Positions 23,011-35,414 of a DNA stretch of 64,000 nucleotides are shown here, piece after piece. The DNA lies in NCBI GenBank assembly GCA_017311185.1, contig JAESUZ010003519.1:1-64000 (forward strand). Direction: 5' to 3'. The position numbers were made by a program, and so were the translations under genes. Position 1 is the stretch's first letter. Each line of letters begins with the position of its first letter. The notes under the pieces are model-generated. The model saw only the letters and a list, made by a program, of their open reading frames with translations. It had not been told where the DNA came from and searched no databases. Source of the stretch: Proteles cristata cristata (taxonomy: Eukaryota; Chordata; Mammalia; Carnivora; Hyaenidae).

Positions 23011-23972
23011 ATTGTAAATTATATGGTTGGCCATGACAAGTGTCAGTGATGATTTTTTTTCCTAGGGGCCCAGGTAGCAAAGTAGCTCTTGGGTAGGGAA
23101 ACATCCAGGCCTGCAGCGTGAGACCTCCTTAATCCCATATGCCCTCTGACCAAATCTGGTTGGGTTTTGTACCTTAAAATTAAAAAAAAAAAAAAGCTAA
23201 AATCCCAGGAAAATTGAAAGAATAATAAACACCCATACACTATCCCCTTAGATTTACCAGCTATGGGCATCTTGTCCCCCCCCACTTTCCTTTGTAAACC
23301 ATCTGAAAGTACTATGAAGGTATCATGACACTTTAATCCTATATGATTCTAAATAAAACATTTCCTGTAAACAAAGACATTTATCACTTTTCTATTCAGT
23401 ATCATTTCCATAGCTAAAGAAACATTAACTCAATATATCCAGCACAGAGTCAAATAAAATTTTCTAAATTGTTTCCAGTGTGTCATTAGAGTTAAGGTTA
23501 ATGCATTGCATTTGCCTGCTGTTTCTTTAGTAGACTTCAGTATAGAGCAGCCTCCCCTAATCCCTCTTTCTTAGGGAATCTTTCAAGTGTCCCAGCCAGA
23601 TGTCTTACAAAGCCCTCCATGAGGTCCTGTCACTGTTACTTGTTGCGTTGTATTTCTGAGTCAGCCTTTCTTGTTCTGGTCTTAGGAACGATGGGGCTGG
23701 CTTTGATATTGTAGCGTCAGGATCTTGCTAGATGTTTGGAGTAAGCACTTAGAGAACTAAGAATAAATCTTTGTACACATTTGAAGGCCTAGCCTCATTA
23801 ATATGCCTCTGAAAGTTTCCAAGTTCATTCAGTCCCTACTTACCAACACTTTAAACTGTGTTTACCCCAAAATCAGTCACACTTGACCTGCCATGACCTC
23901 TGGGATCAGTTCTAAAGCATGAAGCAGAAAGGAACAGGGGTGTTTGATTCATTGTATCTCTGCATTGATGAT
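23011..23972. other. Single-copy sequence, no gene recognised
   Basis: No frame or repeat I can support. An A-run is at 23182-23195. Confidence 0.5.
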
Positions 23973-23986
23973 GTAGGCTCATTCTT

Positions 23987-24961
23987 TTTTTTTTTTTTTT
24001 TTTTGATAGTTTATTGTCAAGTTGATTTCCATATAACACCCAGTGCTCATCCCCACAAGTGACCTCCTTCATGCCCATCACCCTCCTCCCCCCACCCCCA
24101 TCAGCCCTCAGTTTGTTCTCAGTATTCAAGAGTCTCTCATGGTTTGCCTCCCTCCCTCTCCCCAACTAGTTTTCCCCTTCTTCTTCCCCATGGTCCTCTG
24201 TTAAGTTCCTCCTAATCCTCCTATACGTGCAAGCATATGGTATCTGTTCTCTGCCTGGCTTATTTTGCTCAGCATAACACCATCAAGTTCCATCCATGTT
24301 GCTACACATGGCCAGATTTCATTCTTTCTCATTGCCATGTAGTATTCCATTGTATAGATAAACCACATCTTCTTGATCCATTTGTCCGTTGATGGACACT
24401 TAGGCTCTTTCCATGTTTTGGCTATTGTTGAGGGTCCTGCTATGAACATTGGGGTACATGTGGCCCTATGCATCAGTACTCCTGGATCCCTTGGGTAAAT
24501 TCCTAATGGTTCTATTGCTGGGTCATAGGGGAGTTCTATTGTTAATTTTTTGAGGAACATCCATAGGGGTTTTCCAAAGGGGCTGCACCAGTTTATACTC
24601 CCACCAGCAGTGTAGGAGGGTGTCCATTTCTCCACATCCTCGCCAGCATCTATAGTCTCCTGATTTGCTCATTTTAGCCACTCTGACCAGCATGAGGTGG
24701 TATCTCAGTGTGGTTTTGATTTGTATTTCCCTGATCATGAGGGACACTGAACATTGTTTCATGTGTCTGTTGGCCATCTGGATGTAGAAGTGTCTGTTCA
24801 TATCTTCTGCCATTTCTTCACTGGATTATTTGTTTTTTGGGTGTGGAGTTTGGTGAGTTCCTTATAGATTTTGGATACTAGCCCTTTATCTGATATGTCA
24901 TTTGCAACTATCTTTTCCCATTCTGTCGGTTGCCTATTAGTTTTATTTATTGTTTCCTTTC
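23987..24961 (-). mobile_element. Young 5'-truncated L1 with 14-bp TSD
   Basis: Reverse L1: T-run (23985-24004) at left, 3' UTR text (CCAGTGCTCATCCCCACAAG), then the ORF2 C-terminus with the Cys/His cluster, ending at about the CTATTAGTTTTATTTATTG region of ORF2. TSD GTAGGCTCATTCTT is identical at 23973-23986 and 24962-24975. The coding remnant is in two frames (24635-24201 and 24813-24523), broken near 24550. A short deletion relative to the other L1s lies near 24785. Confidence 0.96.
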
Positions 24962-24975
24962 GTAGGCTCATTCTT

Positions 24976-25225
24976 AAGGCACAAAATAAAGTGGAGGTTG
25001 AATGCAGATTTGGAAGATTTGTTGTTTCTGTCTTGGGAATTTATGAAGAAATGTCCCTCTAGTTTTCCTGCAACAGACGTCCTGTCAGCTATTAAGTGGC
25101 CTAATACTTTGAGTTGTGAAGTGTCAGGTGAGTTGAGTGGCACAGAAGTGGGTTATCATTGCCACAAGCCACTCCAGCATTTATATACCTCCTCTCTTTT
25201 CTCTATGGATCTGTAATCATGGAGA
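24976..25225. other. Single-copy sequence, no gene recognised
   Basis: Nothing supported beyond short chance frames. Confidence 0.45.
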
Positions 25226-25325
25226 CAGAAGGGATCCTTTTACATATGAGGAAACAGAGGCCAAGAGAGAGGAAGTGGTTTGCCTAACTGCCACTCAGTT
25301 TGCTTCAGGCAGACCTGGGATGAAA
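25226..25325 (-). repeat. MIR fragment
   Basis: Reverse MIR blocks CATATGAGGAAACAGAGGCC, AAGTGGTTTGCCTAACTGCC and GGCAGACCTGGGATGAAAACCC in the expected order. Confidence 0.75.
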
Positions 25326-26233
25326 ACCCCTCTCTTAAATCTGGTCCTATGCTTTTCTATGAGCCGCAATGGTGGAGTCATTAGATTTTGTATTTAGATG
25401 CCTGATGAAATGGTTTTGAAACGGCAAGTGCTGGGGAAGAAGAGAACGTGAGTGATTCAGCAAATGTGGGAGAATCTCAGAGTGGTTAAAAATCAGAGCA
25501 CAGTGTTCTGCTGCCATGTCCTTGAATCTTGAGACATGGCAAATGTGGCATTCTCTATGAGAAGGCAGAGCGCTTTGCTTCCTTCTGGTCTGCCAAAACC
25601 ATAGTTTTTTGACCTTCAGAGTTTGAACCATGATACTATGTATGTGGGGTAAGTAATTTTTTCTTGGATTTTCATAATGGATTGTTTGTCTTTTAAATTG
25701 CAAGCTGAATCACTGTCTTTTTTTCATAGGCCTTTTCCTTCTGAAGTAATTTTGCAAAAATCTCTTGCTTCTTCTTCCACAGGCATATAAATACCCTTTG
25801 TAATTACCAGGTGTCTGTCTTCACCTGTCTATTATAGAGGGAGTTTTCAGAAGTTCCAATTATATATACCAAATTTCATATCATGGCCTAGATTGTACTT
25901 TGATCTTAAAAATAGAATTTAAGGTAGTTTTTCTGAACCAAGTTGTAAATACTGCAGTGCTTTTATTTTTTTGTATGTAAATTAATCTGTTCAACTAACT
26001 TTCCTCTTTTCCCTTAAATAATGTATTTTTAGTTCTCTACAGAAAGAAAGGAAGGAAAGAGAGAAGGAAAGAAGGCAACAGAAAACTTACCATCAGTCAT
26101 CTATACTTAGTGACTGTTAAGTTCTTTGATCAATTGTCTAGGGTGTGGATTTTTTAAGCTCCTTTCAATGTTTGTGAAAATCTCCTCCAGAAATAGTAAA
26201 GGAAGAGAGACTCAGTAAGATGCATATCTGTAT
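25326..26233. other. Single-copy sequence, no gene recognised
   Basis: Contains a purine tract at 26040-26078 (GAAAGAAAGGAAGG type). No exon seen. Confidence 0.45.
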
Positions 26234-26680
26234 CAGTTAGTTTGGGCTGAAGTAACAGAAGCAAACAAAAAATAAACCTTTAGACTGCTTTAAATAATAA
26301 AATTTACTAGTTTATATAACAAGAAATCTAAAAATGAGTTGGCCTGCAGGGTGCGGTGATCTTGTGACTTGGTGATGTCATTAGGGACCTAGGTTCTTTC
26401 TATCTTAACCTTCTGCTAGCAACAGTATCAGTTTGTTCTGAGGCTGAGTGTTCTTGGGATCAAAATATGCTTGTCAGTAGCAATTGGAGCCATAAGAACC
26501 TTTGTTCAGGTTTAGTTTGAAAGAGAGATCTTTTCCCGTGGTTATCTCTAGTGCCTAGAAAACTTTCCAGATTTCAGAACAAGTCCCCTCATATCATAGT
26601 AACCTAATTTGAATCATGTGCCTGTTTTTGAACCAGTTGATGTCATGAGGGGAGGGTCATGCTTAGATCTAGTATCTTCA
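26234..26680. repeat. Unclassified old interspersed repeat, LTR-like
   Basis: Opens with TGTATCAGTTAGTTTGGGCTG and carries TTTAAATAATAAAATTTACTAG, similar in style to common LTR-type repeats with an internal stretch primed for TTTATTGG-like text. I cannot name the family. Confidence 0.3.
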
Positions 26681-27999
26681 GGTAGGTTCCCCAGGAGGCA
26701 AACTCTGAGTAGTTTATGTGTAGGAGGTTTATTGCAGAGTGCCCTCTGATCAATGCTTGTTGTGGAGTGAACGAAGTAGGATTGGACAAAGGCAGGAGTT
26801 AAATGACAAACTCAGTTCCATAGGGAACTCTTGAGCTAAGTTTGCCCTTCAGAGTTGTCCTTCCTTGCATTAAGGCTGCCCAGTTTTGTACTTTCACCTT
26901 GACCAGTCACTGGATGTCAGGTAATTCCAGGCTATGATGTGGCCTTGGGCAAAATATCTTCCTTTGGCTTGCCTTTCCAGGGCAATTCCTAGAGAAGGAC
27001 TCAGCTGACAGTCATCAGTACCAACACTGTTAGCTGCTGAGGGGATGGATGTTTCAGTTCTGAAGTTGGGGGAGAGTGGGAGTGGGTGGGGATTGGAGCA
27101 GGACAACATAGCTTACATTTCATTTCATTTCTTGACCCTTTGGACCCACATTCTTTGTATAATATGTTCTGGGAACAGTTCCTTCAGGATTCTGGTTAGT
27201 TTGTGTTCCTGGAACTTAAAAAAGGAAGGTTACCAGTCAGGATGAATTATTGCCTCTTTGAGCATGGAAGGAATTGAATAAAGTCAGCTTGCCGAAAACT
27301 GGCTGATTAGTCTCTTCAAAGGATGGTGCTTACTGCCCCTCTTCATCTGCAGTAGCAGGAAGATAAGGAAAGAATATCCGAATTTGAAGGACACCAATAT
27401 CCAAATTTGAGTTTACTGTATTCTTTCCCTATGTTATCTTCAGCCTGATCTTAGCACAGTCTAAATCCAAAAGTAAGCATTAAGGAACAGATAGACCCCC
27501 ACCCACCCCAGAAAATCTCTTTAGTTCTGGCTTGAGGAGCAGAAAGAAGAACTCTTAAAGATCAGAGACTGAGAGAATCACCCATTTTTTCCCTTCTTTT
27601 TCTCCCTTCACTTTTATTCCAGGCTTCAGGCAATCTTGTGGTGGGGGTAGAGGGGGTAACAGCAAGATAATGTGGAAAACGATTGGAGCTAACATTCTTA
27701 GGGAAGAGAACCTTCATTTTTCATTTGGTGGTGGAACAGGTCCAAGAAGTAGGGCCAAATACTTCTGCATTCCTTCCTTTTTTTTTTTTTTTTTTTAAAT
27801 CTTCTCTCTGTCCTCTTGTCATTTAGACCCCAGATGTGACTCAGTCACAAATGCGATTTTTTGCCGATGGACTGAAAAAGGGGGCTTGAGGAACCAGGGA
27901 AGAAGTACCAGGGAAATAGCAAAGAAGGAAGAGCTCAGGAGATGGACCCCATAAAACTGTTTGTGACTGTCTGGGCTAATATCCATGCACATTGGACAT
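26681..27999. other. Mostly single-copy sequence, no gene recognised
   Basis: Has a T-run at 27778-27797. The stretch 26690-26800 has a repeat-like feel but cannot be placed. Confidence 0.4.
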
Positions 28000-29422
28000 G
28001 CTCCTAATTAGCATTCCAAAGACTATGAGAACAGAGCTAACAGATAGGTTTCCTCCGAGGTCCCAGATTAATCACTGGGTGATACACTCACAGTACAGAT
28101 CTGAAAGCACTTAAAGCCTTTGAAACCTGAACTGAAATTGTAAACATAGGACATAGAAAGTTAGTTGGAACTTATGATTTGAACTTAACCAGGTCAAATG
28201 CCTGCTTACACATCAAGATTCTCTCATAGGATCTGGGGTTTCTGAAAATATCCAGAATACAACCCAAAATTACTCAACCTATGAGGAACTATGAAACTCT
28301 GAACTTGTCTGGGAAAAAATTATCAATAGATGCCAAGGATAATAAAACACAGATATTGGCATTATTTGATAAAGACTTTAAAACAAGTATTAAAAAATGC
28401 TCAATAGTGAATACCTTTTGAAGTGAAGTTAAAATAGAAATAGAAGATATATAGAAGAATAAAATGGAAATTTTAGAACTAAAAAACCACAATAACCAAA
28501 ATTAAAAATTCACTGGAAGGACTCAATAGCAGAATGAAGATGACAAAGGAAAGGGATAGTGAACTTGGTGCCAACTTAATGGAAATGATCCAATATGAAA
28601 AACAGGGAAAAGATGGAAAAAAGTACAGAACAGACCATCAGAGTACTATGGGACAACAAAAGGTTCAATATTTGTGTCATAAGACCCCAGAGGACAGAGA
28701 AAGAATGTGGTGCTGAAAAAAGGTTTGAAGAAATAATGGCTGGAAACTTCACATATTTGGAGAAAGACAAAAATTTCAGAAGTAGAGAAAACCCCAAATA
28801 GGATAAAATCAAAGAAATCAATGCCCATACACATTGCACTTAAATTTCTGAAATATCAAAGACAAAAAAGAATTCTTGAAACAGCTAGATAACAATCTGT
28901 TATCTGTAGAAGAACGATGATTCAATGATAGTGATTTTCTTATCAAAAACCATAGAAGTTGAAAGGAAGTAGAACATTTTTCAAGTGTCAAAAGAAAAGA
29001 ATTGTCAGTCCATGATTCTGTTTACAGCAAAAATATTTTTCAGAAATGAAGTAAAATACAGGAATCCTCAGATGAAGAAAAACCAGCAAACCTGCTTTGA
29101 AATATTTGCTTAAGGGAACTCTACAGATGAAAGGGGAATAATACAAGAAACTTGGTACATCAAATGAGAAAGAGCAATTGATAAATATTTGGATAAGTAG
29201 ACTATTCTCCTCCTGAGTTCTTTAATAAAATATGTTTTGTTGAAAGCAAAAGTACAACATTGGTGAAATTTTCAGCATATGTGCATATAATGTTTAAGAC
29301 TTCAATTGAAGTGGCAAAATACTGATTCTAAGTAGATTGTGAAAAATTAAGCATGCCTTTTGTAATTTTTACAGCAACCACCAAAAAAATTATATGAAGA
29401 AATACTATTATAATAGTAGGTA

Positions 29423-31945
29423 CAGTAAAACCTTGGATTGCAAGTAACTTGTTCTGCGAGTATTTCATAAGTATTCTGCTAGTATTCTTGTATTTGCAAG
29501 ACAAGCAAACTTTTCTAATAAATTATAATTTGATAAATAAGCAATGCCTTGCAATATGACTAATATGTGATCCTGAATGTCACATCATCACAACTGAGCC
29601 AAGTTTCTTCTTTCTCTTCATGTGGGATTGTAAGTGATCATCTTCCATGTTCAGATGCTTGGTCTCAGGCCACGGTGTTTGGCAGAAATCAGTGATTTTT
29701 CAGAATGTTGAAAGGTCCCAATAACTGGCACTACTGTATTTTTTGTCACTTCAAAGCACCTATAGGCAGTCATTTGCTTTTCCTTACAAGGGTAAGCTTC
29801 AGAATGCTTTGCTTCATTCTAGGTCAGGCTGCCTACAGATGTAGGCCCTTTCCTGTGCTGCCTTATTTCCATACATTAAATACAGTATATGACAAAAGTT
29901 TATTAATACTGTACTATAGTCAAAATCTGTGTGAGGATATACAATGGCCCCCAAGCAGAAAAAGGTTGAAAAGAAAGGTGGTAAGAAAAAGGAGATGATT
30001 ACGGTGGAAGTTAAAGAAGGAAATCAGTGAGAAGTACGAAAGAAGTGTGTGAGTGACTGAAGTTGCAAGATTTTATAAGAAGTCTACATTGACTGCACAA
30101 TATTAAAGAAGAACGAAGAAATAAGGGGGCTAGATGCAGCGAAAGGAGTCATGAGAACATCAAAGCAATGGCCACGTGTTCTGGAAGATGTAGATAAGTT
30201 GCTTCTGGTTTGGATAAAGGAGAAGCAACTAGCAGCTGATACTGTGTCTGAGAACTTTCTCTGTGGAAGGCAGAGGCCTTGTACACTGACCTGATGTCAG
30301 GTACATCAACAGAAAACAAAGAAGGCTCCAAGGCAAGTAGGGGATGGTTTGATGACTTTAAGAGAAGAAGTGGCATCCATAGTGTTGTGAGGCATGGAGA
30401 GGCTGCGAGCCCAGATGCTAAGGCAGCTGAGGCATTCCCTACTGAGTTCCAGAAGTTCATGGTTTCTGAGTGTTACCTGCTGAAGCAAATTTTTAACTGT
30501 GATGAGATGGAGCTTTTTTGGAAAAAGATGCCAAGGAGGACGTACGTTACAGAAGAAGAGAATTCAATGCCTGGTGACAAGTCGGGAAAGACTGTCTCAC
30601 CCTCTTGTTTTGTGCTAACACAAGTGGGGATTTCAAAGTAAAGGCCCTGCTTGTGTATTATTATGAGAATCCATGAGCCTTCAAGAATTACAAGGTGCAG
30701 AAGAGCCAGTTAAATGCTATGTGGAGGTCCAACAGCAAGGCTTGGGTCACTTGTATCTTGTTTGTTGAGTGGATCAACAAGGTCTTCAGTCCTGCAGTGA
30801 AGAAATATCTTCAGATTCTTTAGAAAAGAATCTGCCACTCAAGCCTTGCTGGTTATGGATAATGCTCCTGCTAATCCTGCAGGCTTTGAGGACAACTTAT
30901 TGGAGGAATTTGAGTTCATTAAGGTCAAGTTTCTTCCTCCCATCATCACTCCACTTCAGCCCATGGATCAGCAGGTCATTTTGAACTTTAAAAAGCTTTA
31001 CATCAAAGTAGTATTGCAGAGATGCTTTGAGGTTACTGAAGGAACAAACCTTACTCTCTGAGAGTTTTGGAAAAATTATTTCCACATCATAAACTGCCTC
31101 AAGCTCATCAGTAAAGCCTGGGATAGGGTCACCAAGAGAACCCTGCATTCTGCTTAGAGAATACTGTGGTCTAATTGTGTTCTTGGACATGACTTAGAGG
31201 TGCTTGCTCATGAACAGGACCTGCCAGTTGTCGAGGAAATTGTGTCCTTGAGGAACATCATGGGACTGCAAGTGAATGAGGAGACAACACTCAAGAGTTG
31301 GTGGAGGAACATGGCCAGGAGCTGACCACTGACGAGCTGATGGATCTGCATCGCGAGCAACAGCAAGAGGTTCTGGAGGAGACCTTGTCTGCAGAGGAGG
31401 AGGAGACAAGGGAGGAGGATTCCCTCACTTCAAATGAGATTAGGAAAGTGTGGGAAACAGTGCAAAATTTTGTAGAAAAGCACCACTCAAATAAGGCTGT
31501 AACAGTGCATATGATGAATCTGTTTAATGACAATGCAATGCCACATTTCTGCGAAATCTTCAAAGGGAGGCAAAAGCAAGTGTCATTGGATAGGTTCCTT
31601 GTTAAAATTTCAGGAAAAGAAAAAGATTCCATTAGCCAATAGATAACAGTGATTCCATCCTACAGAATAGCTCTCCTCTCTTGTCTCCCTCACACCAGCC
31701 GTGAAGTTTGTCAAATCTAAGTGCAGATTAATTTGTTTATTTTTCTTTATATTTTGTATTTTCTTTATTATTATTTTGTATTTTATTACAGTATTGTAAT
31801 AATTTTTATATGAATATTTTTGTTGTGGATCGAATCATCTGAGTTTTCATTATTTCTTATGGGGAAATTTGCCTTGATATACAAGTGATTTGGATTACAA
31901 GCATATTTCCAGAACAAATTATGCTCACAAATCAAGGTTTTACTG
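29423..31945 (+). mobile_element. Nearly complete Tigger/pogo-type DNA transposon
   Basis: A cut-and-paste transposon of the Tc1/mariner superfamily. Both terminal inverted repeats are present: CAGTAAAACCTTGG at 29423 and the matching CAAGGTTTTACTG ending at 31945, followed inward by a second block of similarity (TTGTTCTG/CAGAACAA). The target TA is duplicated at 29421-29422 and 31946-31947. At 2523 bp it is close to a full-length autonomous Tigger. The transposase gene inside is broken. It landed in an ancient L1 and so is younger than that L1. Among named families it looks most like the mammalian Tigger1 group, but the exact subfamily needs a consensus comparison. Confidence 0.95.
29944..31642 (+). 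pseudogene. Tigger-type DDE transposase, decayed
   Basis: The transposase binds the terminal repeats and catalyses excision and integration in the nucleus. A basic start MAPKQKKVEKKGGKKK begins at 29944 and stops after about 28 codons. A CENP-B-type DNA-binding portion is recognisable near 30165-30290 (RVLEDVDKLLLVWIKEKQ, then a shifted frame). The catalytic DDE_1 domain follows: first aspartate in FNCDEMELFWKKMP (30496-30540), second in VMDNAPANPAG (about 30850), third in PMDQQVI (about 30960). The pattern fits the family. An acidic tail ends at 31640-31642 (frame 31298-31642 open to the stop). At least five stops or shifts separate the pieces, so no active protein can be made. Related host genes (TIGD/JRK/CENPB) arose from this family, but nothing suggests domestication here. 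Confidence 0.92.
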
Positions 31946-32149
31946 TAAGTTAGAATAGAATAATAAAAAATGTTCACATCTCCCCACCCTACCACCCCCC
32001 AAAGGGGCAAGAAAAGCAAAACAAATAACTGAGAAACAGCGAGAACAAGCAGAAAATAGAAAAATGCTAAGCATAGATCTAAAATATTAATAATTTAACT
32101 AAATGTAAGTTCTTTCAATACATCAGTTAGTAGAGATTATTAAAATGAA

Positions 32150-32365
32150 TGGAGCTCAGTTGGTTAAGCGTTCGACTTCAGCTCAGGTCATGATCTCACG
32201 GTTCATTAGTTCAAGCCCTGTATCAAGCAACTGCTGACAGCTCAGAGCCCACTTCGGATTCTGTTTCTACCTCTCTCTCTCTCTGCCCCTCCCCCACTTG
32301 TGGTCTGTCTGTCTGCCTGTCTCTCTGTCTCAGAAATAAACATTAAAAAATAGATAAAAAACCCA
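32150..32365 (+). mobile_element. CAN SINE, 5'-truncated
   Basis: Lacks the first bases of the head and begins GAGCTCAGTTGGTTAAGCG. Has the CT-rich middle, a (GTCT)n patch and an AAATAAACATTAAAAAATAG tail. No clear TSD. Confidence 0.9.
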
Positions 32366-32585
32366 TGTCGTAATTATATCTTAATAATAATGATACAGGT
32401 AGATTAAAAGTTAAAGGATGAGGAAATATGTATCTGCAAAACTAGTAAAATAGGAAGCTGGAAATTTTATACGAATGTCAAAGTATACTTCAGAGGAAAT
32501 AAAACTACCAGGGGTGGAAAGGGATATTACATATTGATTATATAAGGATCAAAGGGCCAATTCACTAAGAAGACTTAAAAGTTCT

Positions 32586-32801
32586 TTTAAAAAAATTTTT
32601 AAAAATGTTTTATTTATTTCTGAGAGAGGCAGTGTGAGTAGGGAAGGGTCAGAGAGACAGGGAGATACAGAATCCGAAGCAGGCTCCAGGCTCTGAGCTA
32701 GCTGTCAGCACAGAGCCCGACATGGCTCGAACCCACAAACCGTGAGATCATGACCCAAGCTGAAGTTGGACGCTTAACCAGCTGAGCCACCCAGGCGCCC
32801 C
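32586..32801 (-). mobile_element. Young CAN SINE with perfect TSD
   Basis: Full-length reverse SINE ending GAGCCACCCAGGCGCCCC. TSD TTAAAAGTTCT at 32575-32585 and 32802-32812, identical. Confidence 0.95.
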
Positions 32802-33953
32802 TTAAAAGTTCTAAGTGTGTATGTATGTAACAACAGAGCTTCAAAATACATGAAGCAAAAACTGACAGAACTAAAAAGATAAATAGAAAAAAAAACTAAT
32901 TATAGTCGGAGAGATCAACACCTTCTTCTCAGTAATAGGTAGAACCAATATACAAAAAGCAGCAAAAATATGGAGTTGAAAAACTCCCTTAACTACCTGA
33001 ATCTAACTGACATTTATAGAACACTTCATCCAACAGAGGAATATACATTCTTGTTAAGTGCACATAGAATATTCTCCAAGAGAGACCATATTCTGGGTCA
33101 TAACTCAAACCTTAACAATTTTAAAAGGATTAAAATTCTCAGTGTGTTCTCCTAAAAAGCAAAATGAAGAGACATAATGTTTTATGGGTTGGAAGATTGA
33201 ACATAGCAAAGATCTCATTTCTCACCAAATTGATCTGTAGGTACTTTATTAAATAAAATATGAAGATAGAAATAAGCACATGAAAAATGTTCAGCCTCAT
33301 TAGACATTGGGAAATGCAAATTAAAACATGACAGATATAGCTACGCACATAGTAGAATAGCTAAAATAAAAAATACTGATCATACCATGTATTGACAAAG
33401 CTGTGGAGTAACTGGAACTCCCACACATTGAAAGCAGAAAATGGGTGTGGCCCTTTCTTATAAAATTAAATATATACTTATAACTTGACTGTACCCCTCC
33501 TGGGTGTTTAGTCTAGAGAAATGAAGCTGTATACAAATATGCATAGCATATCTATTCATAATTTCCAAATCTGCAAACAATTCAAATGTCCTTCAGTAGG
33601 TCAATGTAGCACATACATAGTATAGAATGCTACTCAGCAAAAATAAGGAACAAATTTTTACTAGCAAGACTCATTTAAAAAAAGGGAGGACCCAATTAAA
33701 ATTATTAATGAAAGAGGAGAAATAACAATCAACACATTGAAATACAAATAATTATAACATAATATTATGAAAGCCTATATGCCAACAAATTGGACAACTT
33801 AGAAGAAATGGATAATTACTAGAAACATACAACCTACTAAAACTAAAGCAGGAAAAAATAGAAATTTTCAACAGACCAATTACCAACAATAACTCCCCCC
33901 ATCTCCCAAAGCAAAAGTCCAGGACGAGATGATTTCACAGGCACATTCTACCA

Positions 33954-34051
33954 ATTTTTTTTAAAGTAAGCTCTATGCCCAACATGGGACTAGAATTCAC
34001 ATCCTTGAGATGAAGTCACATGCTCTACTGACTGAGCCAGCCAGGCAACCC
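33954..34051 (-). mobile_element. Short, older-type CAN SINE
   Basis: About 98 bp reverse copy: T-run, TAAGCTCTATGCCCAACATG core and head GAGCCAGCCAGGCAACCC. Short TSD TCTACCAA / TTTACCAA flanks it in L1 RT sequence. Confidence 0.85.
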
Positions 34052-34480
34052 TTTACCAAATATTTGAAGAGTTAATACTGATTTCTCTCAAACTATTCTA
34101 AAAAATACAAGGAGACGTTTCAAATTCATTTTATGAGGCCAGTATCACTCTGATACCAAAGACAGATAAAGACACTGCAAAAAAGGAGAACTACAGGCCA
34201 GTATCTCTCATGAATACAGTAATCCTCAACTACATATTAGCAAACCAAATCCAACAATACATTAAAAAAATCATACACCATGATCAAGTAGGATTTATTC
34301 TCAGGATGCAAGGGTGGTTCAAAATTTTGCAAAAAAAATCAACATGATACACCACGTCAGTAAAAGAAAGGCTAAAAAACATATCATTTAAATAGATGTA
34401 GAAAAAGCATTTGACAAAGTATAACATCTATTCATGATAAAATCTCTCTATAAAGGAGGTCTAGAGGAAATAATTGGTTA

Positions 34481-35058
34481 TTCTACTATTTCATTTTTTT
34501 CTTGCATAGTCAATACTTAAAGCAAAGATTATTATCATATCAAGGTTTACCTCTACATGTAACAGTAATAATTTAAAAATGAGAAATCTCGTATTTTCTG
34601 GGATAATACTTAATATGTGAGAAGATGTTTACTGTTTGTGAACTTGAGATTTTGTGGACATTTTGCCATTTTTTTCTAGTCTTAGATGTTATAGAATGGT
34701 CAAAGCATTTGGATCTTCTGATAATACTTAGTAGGATCTTATCAAGTAAGTCTCCATTGAAGTAGAATTTGGAATCAGGATAGTTCATTTGTGTTTTGGA
34801 AGGCTAGTTGTTAGAGGGGATGGATCATGGTAGAATCAAGCTGTAAAGGAATAGGAGTAGATGGACTCCTGAGTTTCCAGCTCATTATGTTGCTCCTGGA
34901 TTTAAGTAGTAGTCATGGCCCTAGCTGTGGCCCATAGCTTGCCCACTTATGGACTCTGAGGACTGGAGTGGGGCACATGGCCACACCATGCTATCATAGC
35001 TTTGCTTTTGCTTTTTAATTTTGTGCATGTAATATTCTGATATTTTTAGACTGTCATA
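34481..35058. other. Single-copy sequence, no gene recognised
   Basis: No gene or named repeat found. Chance frames only. Confidence 0.45.
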
Positions 35059-35414
35059 TGTCTTAGTTTGGACTGCTATAACAGAATTCCATAGACTGGT
35101 TGAGTTAAAAAACATATTTATTTCTTACAATTTTGTGGAGATTGGAAAGTCTTAGATCTGGGTGTCAGCATGGTCAGGTTTTGGCGAGAGTTCTTTTTCT
35201 GGTTTGCAGTGCCTTCTTGGCCTATCTTAACATGGTGAAGAGAAGGAGAGGTAGCAAGTTCTATTTTTATAAAGGTACTAATTCTATCATGAGAAGTCCA
35301 TCCACTTTAACCTAATTACCTCCCAAAGGCTCCATCTCTAAATATCATAACAGTACAGATTAGGATTTCAACATACAAATATGGGGGTGGGGAACAAATA
35401 CTCAGTCCATAGCA
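35059..35414 (+). repeat. MLT2/ERVL-like solo LTR
   Basis: Begins TGTCTTAGTTTGGACTGC and ends CAGTCCATAGCA (TG...CA). It includes the blocks ATAACAGAATTCCATAGACT, CCTAATTACCTCCCAAAGG and GGATTTCAACATACAAAT known from the MLT2-type LTRs of ERVL elements. Possible 5-bp TSD TCATA/CCATA. Non-coding. Confidence 0.6.

Larger units (their letters stand above)
28000..34480 (+). mobile_element. Ancient L1, split by Tigger and SINE insertions
   Basis: Pieces of one old plus-strand L1 appear in order. The leader/ORF1-type sequence is at about 28000-29420 (TTTGATAAAGACTTTAAAACAAG; GAAATAATGGCTGGAAACTT). The ORF2 endonuclease region is at 31948-33170 (AACAACAGAGCTTCAAAATACATGAAGC; frame 32970-33155 reads LTDIYRTLHP...FSKRDHILGH). 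The RT region is at 33663-34480 (ATAGATGTAGAAAAAGCATTTGAC). Stops and indels are frequent. Tigger (29423-31945) and three SINEs interrupt it. A block at 33180-33660 resembles the ORF2 C-terminus/3' end out of order, probably a separate L1 insertion or rearrangement. Confidence 0.75.

Noticed and set aside
29944..31642. Domesticated transposase gene (TIGD-like)
   Set aside because: Multiple stops and frameshifts, intact transposon ends and TA duplication show an ordinary dead transposon.
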